A stretch of DNA of 20,482 nucleotides, from positions 1-20,482 of the forward strand of contig CAKUKJ010000006.1 of NCBI GenBank assembly GCA_934662525.1, given 5' to 3'. This document shows, one piece after another, positions 6,566-12,815 of this stretch. A program made the position numbers and the translations under genes. Under the pieces are notes generated by a model. That model was not told the origin of the DNA, ran no database searches, and saw nothing but the letters and a program-made list of their open reading frames with translations. Position 1 is the stretch's first letter. Each line of letters opens with the position of its first letter. The stretch comes from an uncultured Coriobacteriales bacterium. Lineage in GTDB: Bacteria; Actinomycetota; Coriobacteriia; Coriobacteriales; UMGS124.

Positions 6566-6958
6566 TCACATGCATGTCAGGAACCGCACGGCGTCGCCGG
6601 CAATCAACCACGACGTGCCGTCGGCCGGGCGCTCAAGCACGCACGTCGCCCGAGGGGCGCTTAGCATGCGGCCCGGCCCGACTCGACGCCGGGCTGCGAC
6701 GACGATATCGCACTCGTCGAGAAAAGCCACGTCGATGGGATAGGCCATACCGAAGGTATGGATTGACGAGCAGGGTTCCAGGCACAGGACGCCCCCGCCA
6801 AGACAGTCCGGGCGCGTCGCGAGAAGTCCCCTGAGGCGCCTCAAAAACGAACGGGCAAAACGGCAGGGAAGGTCACGCCCGCCGGGGATCTCCACAAAAG
6901 ACAAAGCAGAGGCGGAAGGAAGCAGAGCGTGGGGAACGGACGTCACCGCAAAGGGCAT
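6566..6958 (-). CDS. DUF192 domain protein at the end of the tad operon
   Basis: The product has 130 residues. Residues about 55-128 match the DUF192 family, with CLEPCSSIHTFGMAYPIDVAFLD (59-81) as the signature (usual form P-C-x-S-I-H-T-x2-M-x2-P-I-D-V-x-F-L) and a following GRML segment. DUF192 proteins are small beta-rich proteins of unknown function. There is no obvious signal peptide; the first 50 residues are an unassigned extension. ATG at 6958 is preceded by AAAGGAA seven bases away. It lies 76 bases after the TadE-like gene in the same direction with no terminator in between, so it is probably the last gene of the pilus operon. No clear terminator follows before the tRNA-Phe promoter. 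Confidence 0.85.
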   Translation of the reverse strand: MPFAVTSVPHALLPSASALSFVEIPGGRDLPCRFARSFLRRLRGLLATRPDCLGGGVLCLEPCSSIHTFGMAYPIDVAFLDECDIVVAARRRVGPGRMLSAPRATCVLERPADGTSWLIAGDAVRFLTCM

Positions 6959-7034
6959 GGGGAATTCCTTTCTGTCGGGCAGCGAACGCCTGCCGGAACT
7001 ATCGGGGCCTATCGAGAGACACGGCAGGATCGCC

Positions 7035-7535
7035 CTAGAAAACGACCCCCGAGCGATAGCGGTCGACGGTGAAGGCCTTCGTATGGGCGAGGTGCGCAGG
7101 AACGCCGGCCTGGATGCCGGCAACGGTGAGGGACGACGGCCAAGGCTCGTAATAGAGCGTGCACTCATAACGCGTGAGATGCGGCGCCATCGTGAAGCCC
7201 GCGCCCGAGGCGAGGTCGTCCCACAGGCTGCGGGCGGAGACGGTCACGCTCACCCCGCGCAGGTCGGACATGGCGTCCTGCAGGGCCTGCGCCACCGCGT
7301 GCTCCTGCGAGCCGCCCTCACCCCCGCCCGGCGACACGGCAAGCGCGGCCACGATGTCGGGGGCGAGTCGGTCGAAGCGGCAAGACGCTTCCAGAAACCA
7401 CATGAGGTTCACGGCGACGATTGCCACGACGATCATGACAGGGGCGACCACGGCCATCTCCACCACCATCTGGCCCTCTTCCTCGCACACGCAAAGCGGG
7501 CGGCGGCCCCGCACGCGCCTCTCGGACGCCCTCAT
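7035..7535 (-). CDS. TadE-like minor pseudopilin
   Basis: The product has 166 residues. A basic leader ends in EEEG (18-21) and is followed by Q22-M-V-V-E26, which fits the prepilin peptidase motif G|x4-E. A single transmembrane helix (about 27-49: VVAPVMIVVAIVAV...) comes next, and then an extracytoplasmic region ending in RYRSGVVF. This is the TadE/TadF-type minor pilin layout. The start ATG at 7535 overlaps the stop of the TadG-like gene (ATGA), indicating coupled translation. An in-frame ATG at 7553 would add six residues and is less likely. TadE/TadF proteins are needed for Flp pilus assembly in Aggregatibacter; the role here is by analogy. Confidence 0.75.
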   Translation of the reverse strand: MRASERRVRGRRPLCVCEEEGQMVVEMAVVAPVMIVVAIVAVNLMWFLEASCRFDRLAPDIVAALAVSPGGGEGGSQEHAVAQALQDAMSDLRGVSVTVSARSLWDDLASGAGFTMAPHLTRYECTLYYEPWPSSLTVAGIQAGVPAHLAHTKAFTVDRYRSGVVF

Positions 7536-9598
7536 GCGGCACCCGCCAACCAAGACATGTCGACGTTGAGGTCGCGCACCGCACCCGTGCCCGGAATCTC
7601 CAGCTCGCCGACCCTGATGGTCTGCTCCCCGTCATAGGAGATGAGGTCGCCCACAATCTGGGAGAGCAGGTCCCCGGGGCTTTGCTGGCCGCTCATGGCA
7701 AGCAAGGTCGAGCGGATGACGCCGTACCAGGCGCCGCCTGCCTCGTTCAACACGTTTGCGCTGTTGGTGAGCACGGGTTTCTTCGCCGACATGTCTGCAG
7801 GCTTCAGGGCAAGCAGGTCGACGGCGTCGGCGAGGGCGTCTTTGAGCCAGGAGGAGATGCCGCCCATACCCCAAGACGACAGGGATTGGAACGACGTCTT
7901 CATCGCGCCGGCCAAGGCGTCGTAACCGTTGCCATAGGCCACCAGGACGTTGCCCCACACCGTGAAGACGGAGCCCAGCACCCCCGAGACCGCCCCCACC
8001 GCGCCGTCTTGGACGATGAGCGCGTCAAAGAAGTTCGCAAGGACGTTATTGCCGCTCTCCGCCTTGTCGGGGGCGAGCACGGCAGCCGAAACGGCGGCCC
8101 GGGCAGGCATCTGCACCCCTTCGTCAAAAAGGGCGAGCAGTGCGGCGGGGCTTGTGTGCGACACGGGATCGACGCACACGCAGACGCACCCCTTGCTGCC
8201 GGGAGGCGAGAGGGTGACGCGGGTGGCAGACACCTTCTTGAGGGCGTCTTTGAAAAGCTCGGAGGAGCGCTCGCCTTCCTGGCGCGCCTGTTCAAACTTT
8301 TCGGAGGCGCTGTCCATGGCCGCCTGATAGGCGCGGGACTCCTCGACCACGATTTTCCAGTAGTGCTCGAAGCCATTGTCTATGGAGGTGGATGCGGCGG
8401 GGACGCGGCCCAGCGTTGTGGCGTCGAACTGGCAGACAGGGCATCGTTCCAAAGAGCCCGACTCCAACTGGGCGACGCTGCCCATGCCGGCAGCGGCCCC
8501 TTGCGCCCCCGGGCACCCCGAAAAGGCGTGAATGCGCAGTTTCTCCCCCTCCTTGCTCAGAGGCCACGTCGCCTGGGTGTAGAGGCTAGTGGAACGAACC
8601 TCGGAAGTGTTGCGAGGCAAGGCGTTGAGGTCGCATGTGACGCTGCCGTCGGTGTTGCGGGCAAATACGGACGACTCGACCTGATCGAGGGCATACGCAT
8701 AGAACGCCCGCCGCGCCTGGGAGCGGGCGCGTTCCTCGACGCTCGAGGACGCAGGCGCCTCGATTGCCAGACGCGCGGCATAGTAGGCGCTCGCGCGCCG
8801 GATGGCGACGCCGAAATCCCAGCCGGCCGTCGAGGGGTAGGAGGGGTTCTGCACCCCGCCGAGCCCCGCCAACGTCGAGGCGCGCTCGCGCATGCTCACC
8901 TCTCCCCCGCAGTCGGCCCGCCAAGCCCGCTCGAGCGTGTCGTTGGCATCTTGCTCGTCTTGGGCGGCCTGCTTGGAAAGCTCGTCGACGCGCTCGCCCG
9001 ACTTCTCGAGCTCCTCCGCGCTTGCCTGCGCGTCGTCGCTGTCGAGGTCGCCGAAGTCGCTCGCCCCCTCAACGGGATAAGGCAGCGCGAACCCCACATA
9101 CGTGCCGTCTTGGGAGGCGTTTGCCTTGACGGTCGCCATGGAGTTGGCAAAGACGACGTAGGGCACGGCCTTCTCCAGCTTCTGGAGGCCCGCGGCGCAT
9201 GAGCGCGAGAGTTTCGCGCGGGCCTCGAAGACGCTCGTCGCCGCGTTGAGCACGGGAGGGCCTGTCGCATCGACGGCGGGAATGGCGGACAGCACGAGGC
9301 CGATCGCCATCGTGAGCAGGCCGATGAGCCCCATGCTCAGCACGAGCGCATCGACGACTTGGGCGATGGTGGAGTATGCGCCGACCACGTTCGCCCCCGC
9401 GAGCGCGCCTGCGTCGGCGACGGCCTGGACGTCCGCCGCACGCGACGTCGCCCACTGAAGGTTTGCCAGCGAGAAGACAAGCGCAAGCGACACAAGGATC
9501 GCCACCGCAGAGGCGACCGTGGTCGACCCCTCCTCGTCGCAGAAGAGGCCTATGCCGCACTCGGCGCCCCTATGCGTCCCAGACCTGCGTCCAATCAC
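7532..9598 (-). CDS. large TadG-like pilus-associated membrane protein
   Basis: The product has 688 residues. The N-terminus DEEGSTTVASAVAILVSLAL (21-40) resembles the TadG/TadE head: a short leader, a Gly at 24 and a hydrophobic helix (about 27-47). SRAADVQAVADAGALAGA (52-69) follows and is typical of TadG-like proteins. A second hydrophobic segment covers about 84-110. Residues 186-225 are charged and probably coiled-coil. The remaining extracytoplasmic part has scattered cysteines, including C386-P-V-C389 and C-x-C-x-C at 471-475. The fifth position after G24 is not Glu, so processing by the prepilin peptidase is doubtful. Start GTG 9598 was chosen because AAGGAGG lies five bases upstream. 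It overlaps the end of tadE by 29 bases. Its exact role in the pilus is unknown. Confidence 0.7.
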   Translation of the reverse strand: MIGRRSGTHRGAECGIGLFCDEEGSTTVASAVAILVSLALVFSLANLQWATSRAADVQAVADAGALAGANVVGAYSTIAQVVDALVLSMGLIGLLTMAIGLVLSAIPAVDATGPPVLNAATSVFEARAKLSRSCAAGLQKLEKAVPYVVFANSMATVKANASQDGTYVGFALPYPVEGASDFGDLDSDDAQASAEELEKSGERVDELSKQAAQDEQDANDTLERAWRADCGGEVSMRERASTLAGLGGVQNPSYPSTAGWDFGVAIRRASAYYAARLAIEAPASSSVEERARSQARRAFYAYALDQVESSVFARNTDGSVTCDLNALPRNTSEVRSTSLYTQATWPLSKEGEKLRIHAFSGCPGAQGAAAGMGSVAQLESGSLERCPVCQFDATTLGRVPAASTSIDNGFEHYWKIVVEESRAYQAAMDSASEKFEQARQEGERSSELFKDALKKVSATRVTLSPPGSKGCVCVCVDPVSHTSPAALLALFDEGVQMPARAAVSAAVLAPDKAESGNNVLANFFDALIVQDGAVGAVSGVLGSVFTVWGNVLVAYGNGYDALAGAMKTSFQSLSSWGMGGISSWLKDALADAVDLLALKPADMSAKKPVLTNSANVLNEAGGAWYGVIRSTLLAMSGQQSPGDLLSQIVGDLISYDGEQTIRVGELEIPGTGAVRDLNVDMSWLAGAA

Positions 9599-10070
9599 CG
9601 TATCCTCCTTCAACCCAGTCGGGACGCGCGGCCCGCGCGACCTCCACTTCGAGCTCCACGTTTCCCGCGCCGTCGACGGGCCCCAACATCGAGGCGACGA
9701 CGCCGACAAGCGGCAGGGGGCGCGCATACCCCACGATTCGCACACGCACCTCCTCGCTCGAGGCGTCTCCCTCAAGGTCGATGCTCCAATCTCCCTCGTG
9801 AAAGATGCCCACCTCGGGAACGGCGGCGAGACGGCTGCGGACGTATCGGTCGCACGATGAGCCGCCGCCCGCATCGGACGCCGTGGCGAGAAGCCTGCAA
9901 CCCTCCGCCGCCGCCGACTGCATGACCGCACGCGTGTAAAGCAGGCACATCGGCTGCACGAGCAGGGCCAGGCACACCATGAGCACCGGCAGGAGCAGCG
10001 CCGCCTCGACGCTTGCCTGCCCCCGCTCGCCCTCGCGTTCAGAACAGGAAGATCTCGCCGATCGCGGCAA
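9570..10070 (-). CDS. tadE: TadE minor pseudopilin
   Basis: The core is EREGERG|QASVEAALLLPVL: cleavage site G17|Q18 with Glu at +5 (E22), then one transmembrane helix (about 23-45) containing the PVLMVCLALLVQPM segment common to TadE proteins. About 120 extracytoplasmic residues follow, ending in GDWTQVWDA. The start is uncertain. TTG at 10070 gives 166 residues and a 17-residue leader but has no clear ribosome binding site. An in-frame ATG at 10229 has a good GGAGG six bases upstream, but would add 53 Ser/Arg-rich residues that are the shadow of pilin 2 in another frame. It overlaps pilin 2 by 32 bases (if TTG) and the TadG-like gene by 29, so it is translationally coupled. Confidence 0.75.
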   Translation of the reverse strand: MPRSARSSCSEREGERGQASVEAALLLPVLMVCLALLVQPMCLLYTRAVMQSAAAEGCRLLATASDAGGGSSCDRYVRSRLAAVPEVGIFHEGDWSIDLEGDASSEEVRVRIVGYARPLPLVGVVASMLGPVDGAGNVELEVEVARAARPDWVEGGYGDWTQVWDA

Positions 10071-10350
10071 GCGCGTCGGCGCCGCCCGTCGCGTGCGAGA
10101 GCGCCTGGGCGGCGAGCCTCCCAAAGGCGCCTCGCCTGGCCGCCGCAAGCAGGCTCGCAAGACCCACGACGATCGCGACGGTGCCGACGAGGACGACGAG
10201 GTACTCGACCGTCGACTGGCCCGACTCATCTTGCGCCTCCTCCCTGAGCCCGCCGTGCGCCCTAGCCGGTTTCGTCCTCGCCCATTTCGCCCTCGCCCAG
10301 CCGCATGACGCTGACCAGGCATGGGCCGTCCTGCGAATGGGAGCCCGCAT
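10039..10350 (-). CDS. Flp-type pilin 2 (or pseudopilin)
   Basis: The signature is DESG|QSTVEYLVVLVGTVAIVV: cleavage G44|Q45, Glu-Tyr at +5/+6 as in Flp pilins, then a hydrophobic helix (about 51-70) and a 30-residue tail ending in IGEIFLF. The mature part would be 59 residues, a normal Flp size. The frame has no start codon between its core and the upstream lipoprotein stop at 10264. The first usable one is ATG at 10350 (GGGAGGAG upstream), which gives a 44-residue basic leader overlapping the lipoprotein gene by 89 bases in another frame. The leader end (LREEAQDESGQ) resembles that of pilin 1 (LREEERGQ), supporting the frame. The start is the weak point. Confidence 0.65.
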   Translation of the reverse strand: MRAPIRRTAHAWSASCGWARAKWARTKPARAHGGLREEAQDESGQSTVEYLVVLVGTVAIVVGLASLLAAARRGAFGRLAAQALSHATGGADALAAIGEIFLF

Positions 10351-10801
10351 ATGCCCCATCTCCTCCCTCGTCTTGGATGACGACGAGCTCGACCCACGAG
10401 GGCCCCGACACAACACATGCCCAGACATTGCCCAAAAGGTCCAGGTAATCCGCATGGTGAAGCACGAGGTCGCCTTGGGCCTCATACTGCCGCAACGCCT
10501 CTTGCGCCAGGCTCGGCAGGTCGTCGGGAACCTCCCAGGTCGCCCGCACGCCCAAAGGGGCCCGGTCGTATGAGACAAGATCGCCCTGCTGGCCGCACAA
10601 GGGAAAGACCGTGGGGAGCGGGCCGGTGAGGCCGACCTCGACGGGAGCCTGCAGGCCCGACCCGCCCTGCCCCGTTTGGGTTTGCGGCTCCGTTTTGCGC
10701 GAGATGCCTCCCCCGCAGCTCGGCAGCAAGGCCGCGGACGCGACGAGGGCCGCCGCGGCCACCGAGACGAGCGCGAGCGCAATGGGGGTGCGGCGGCGCA
10801 T
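10262..10801 (-). CDS. putative lipoprotein in the pilus operon
   Basis: The product has 179 residues and I recognise no family. The N-terminus MRRRTPIALALVSVAAAALV is a charged plus hydrophobic signal sequence, ending in L-L-P-S-C29-G-G-G, a lipobox with Pro at -2 (unusual but tolerated). The mature part is acidic (a VIQDEGGDGAY segment, C-terminus GEGEMGEDETG) and has two or three further cysteines. ATG at 10801 directly follows the TAG stop of pilin 1 (zero spacing), so it is probably translated by re-initiation. Its position between two pilin genes suggests an extracellular pilus accessory protein, but this is inference. Confidence 0.7.
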   Translation of the reverse strand: MRRRTPIALALVSVAAAALVASAALLPSCGGGISRKTEPQTQTGQGGSGLQAPVEVGLTGPLPTVFPLCGQQGDLVSYDRAPLGVRATWEVPDDLPSLAQEALRQYEAQGDLVLHHADYLDLLGNVWACVVSGPSWVELVVIQDEGGDGAYAGSHSQDGPCLVSVMRLGEGEMGEDETG

Positions 10802-11092
10802 CTACAGCCCGTTGATGGCGCTGGAGATGGAGTCCCACAGACTTTGAATGCGCCCTCGAAACGCCACGATCGCCACAATCGCAATGACGACGAGCACGCC
10901 CACAAGGATGGCGTATTCCGTCGTGCCCTGCCCGCGCTCCTCCTCCCGCAACTCCCGCGCCCCCTTGCGCAAGAGGCGGGCAGCCCGGATGCACGCGCAG
11001 TGCATATGCGCCGCAGCAAGCGCCCATGATCCCGCCCTCCCCCCGCAAGCGCCCGACACGACCTCGCGCTCCCCGTGCAGCTCATCCAACAT
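10802..11092 (-). CDS. flp: Flp-type major pilin 1
   Basis: Of 96 residues, the C-terminal half is a classic Flp pilin: REEERG|QGTTEYAILVGVLVVIAIVAIVAFRGRI (cleavage G54|Q55, Glu-Tyr at +5/+6, then a hydrophobic helix of about 18 residues), ending in WDSISSAINGL. The mature peptide is about 42 residues. The 54-residue leader is much longer than usual (about 10-25) and contains three cysteines. ATG 11092 is supported by AAAGGAG seven bases upstream (11106-11100). An internal ATG (M30) would give a more usual leader but has no ribosome binding site. It follows tadC by 56 bases, with a hairpin at 11109-11125. Probably the structural subunit of the pilus. Confidence 0.88.
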   Translation of the reverse strand: MLDELHGEREVVSGACGGRAGSWALAAAHMHCACIRAARLLRKGARELREEERGQGTTEYAILVGVLVVIAIVAIVAFRGRIQSLWDSISSAINGL

Positions 11093-11108
11093 GGCCGTTC
11101 TCCTTTCT

Positions 11109-11125
11109 CGGCGCACGCGGCGCCG
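11109..11125 (-). promoter_or_regulatory. GC hairpin just upstream of the flp ribosome binding site
   Basis: CGGCGC (11109-11114) pairs with GCGCCG (11120-11125) across a five-base loop, directly before AAAGGAG. It has no T tract, so it is not an ordinary terminator. It could stabilise the 5' end of a processed pilin mRNA or modulate its translation; inferred from position. Confidence 0.4.
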
Positions 11126-11148
11126 CTCGGTTTGGCATAGGACAAAAC

Positions 11149-11865
11149 TCAGCCCGCAAGCTCCGACAGCGAGGCGAGCAGCGGCCCCAAAACCGCCAAC
11201 AGCATCGCGGGGAGAATGAGGGTGCCTGTGGGAACCAACATCTTGACGGGGGCCTTCTCAATGCGCTCCTGCACCTCGGCCCGGCGGGCCGAGCGCACGG
11301 CCCGAGCCTGCTCGGCCAAGGCGCGCGTGAGGGGCGCCCCGAACGCAAGCGATTCCGTCGCCGTGTCCACGAACGTCGAAAAGGCGGGGACCTCCAGGCG
11401 CAGCGCCAGGGCATGGAGAGCCTCGGCACGCGTGGTGAGGCCAAGCTCCCACGAGCGCTTGGCATCGGCCAGCTCATGGGCGAGCATCGTGTCGTACTTC
11501 TCGCAATAGATGCCCAGCGCCGCATCGAACGAGACGCCTGCGGACATCCCCAAAGCCACGACGTCGATCAACTCGGGCAGCTCGTCAAGGCATCGGCCCT
11601 TGTCGCGGGCCCGCGCCCTGCCTTTCCCCGCGCGATTGAAGAACCCGCGCAGGACGGCCGTCGCACGCTTGACGGCAGCGCTGACCGCATCGGGCACAAA
11701 AGCGCGGGCAGCGCCGCCGATTGGCGCGACGGCCGTCGCGCCGAGCCGGGCGCGCGCGAGCAGCGACCGCAGGAAGGCCGTGCCCTCGGGAGACGTGGCT
11801 GCCCACAGGGCGCAGGCCGCGCAGGTAGAGGCGGCGAGCGCGGCCATAAACGCCAGCGCGGTCAT
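11149..11865 (-). CDS. tadC: TadC, Flp pilus inner assembly membrane protein
   Basis: The 238-residue product contains one type II secretion F domain (about 94-230): DELPELIDVVALGMSAGVSFDAAL (94-117) and the R-x-E...F-x-T-x-S/ES...G-x-PL-x-RAL pattern (146-183). There is an N-terminal transmembrane segment (4-24) and a C-terminal pair of hydrophobic stretches (209-233). TadB and TadC form the membrane platform on which TadA acts. ATG 11865 overlaps the TGA of tadB (ATGA). A longer reading to 12006 is the shadow of tadB and is rejected. Confidence 0.88.
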   Translation of the reverse strand: MTALAFMAALAASTCAACALWAATSPEGTAFLRSLLARARLGATAVAPIGGAARAFVPDAVSAAVKRATAVLRGFFNRAGKGRARARDKGRCLDELPELIDVVALGMSAGVSFDAALGIYCEKYDTMLAHELADAKRSWELGLTTRAEALHALALRLEVPAFSTFVDTATESLAFGAPLTRALAEQARAVRSARRAEVQERIEKAPVKMLVPTGTLILPAMLLAVLGPLLASLSELAG

Positions 11866-12815
11866 CTGAGGCTCCCCGCCATGACGCGGCGCACGAGCAG
11901 CAACGCCGCTATGTCGAGCAGGGCCGCGACCAGCAGGCACGTCTTGCCCGCTTGCAACGCCAAGCCGGCACGATAGTCGCCCGACAGCAGCGTGAGGACG
12001 GCACAAAGGACGACGGGCATCGCAGCGACCACTTTGGCGGACAGGCGCACCTGGGAGGTCTTCACCTCGAGTTCCCTGCGCAAGGCCACGCTGTCCGACG
12101 CCATCTGGGCGGTCTGGGCGAACAGGTCGTTGAGGGAGGAACCCGTGCGCTGGGAAATCTGCAGCGCGGTGCCGAGGAGCGCAATGCCCGGCGCCTCGAT
12201 GCGCTCGCAGAGCCCCGCCACCGCCTCCTCGACGCTGAGGCCGGCTTTGACCTCGAACGACGCCTGGAGAAACTGGGGGCCCATGGGCTCGGGCAGCGTG
12301 CGGCCCACATGCTCGATGGCCTGCGCAAGCGACTTGCCCGCCCCAAGGGCCCCCGACAGCGACCGCAGGGCGTCCGGCATCTGGGCGGCGAGCGCGTCGC
12401 GGCCTTTACGCGCCTGCGAACCCAGGGCGGCCGTCGTGAGGCCGGCGCAAGCCGCAAGGCCCACGACGGCGCCGAGCACCGAGGAGCTCACGACGGTGCA
12501 GGCGAGGCAGGACGCAAGCGCGGCCAGGACAAACGCGGCAAGCGCCCCCTGCCCCGTGACGACCTTGCCGTGGGCGCGGGCCAAATCGCGCAGACGGCCC
12601 ACAAAGCGCGCGGCAGCCGGCGCGCCATACAACGCAAGCCCCGCCCGGCTGTGGCCCAGCGTTTCCGACAGCGCAAGAAACCTCGCCGACAGTCGTGGGC
12701 CGCCTTTGGCGCGCACCCGTTTGGGACGCGTACCCGAGATGCCTCGCAAACTCGCCAAGAGGCCGGCCGCCAGCGCCGCGCACGCAGCCGACAAAAGCTC
12801 TAGGACGGCCTCCAT
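11862..12815 (-). CDS. tadB: TadB, Flp pilus inner assembly membrane protein
   Basis: The 317-residue product has transmembrane segments near 3-23, 90-132 (two), 262-278 and 290-308. A type II secretion F domain covers about 145-275: QMPDALRSLSGALGAGKSLAQAIEHV (145-170), EPMGPQFLQASFEVKAGLSVEEAV, then LLGTALQISQRTGSSLNDLF (213-232), the strongest family match. ATG 12815 is preceded by GGAGGAGG at seven bases and overlaps the end of tadA by 16 bases. An extension to 12893 is not supported. Confidence 0.9.
   Translation of the reverse strand: MEAVLELLSAACAALAAGLLASLRGISGTRPKRVRAKGGPRLSARFLALSETLGHSRAGLALYGAPAAARFVGRLRDLARAHGKVVTGQGALAAFVLAALASCLACTVVSSSVLGAVVGLAACAGLTTAALGSQARKGRDALAAQMPDALRSLSGALGAGKSLAQAIEHVGRTLPEPMGPQFLQASFEVKAGLSVEEAVAGLCERIEAPGIALLGTALQISQRTGSSLNDLFAQTAQMASDSVALRRELEVKTSQVRLSAKVVAAMPVVLCAVLTLLSGDYRAGLALQAGKTCLLVAALLDIAALLLVRRVMAGSLR

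Noticed and set aside
6551..6580. ACATGCATGT palindrome near the DUF192 stop as a terminator
   Set aside because: Too short and without a following T tract.
7682..9202. 506-codon plus-strand open frame antisense to the TadG-like gene
   Set aside because: Low-complexity composition, no ribosome binding site and no domain; the minus-strand gene has a good start and operon context.
10071..10229. Extended tadE start at ATG 10229 with strong GGAGG
   Set aside because: The added 53 residues are Ser/Arg-rich and equal the out-of-frame reading of pilin 2. The GGAGG arises from Arg-Glu-Glu codons that also occur in the pilin 1 leader. Kept only as an alternative.
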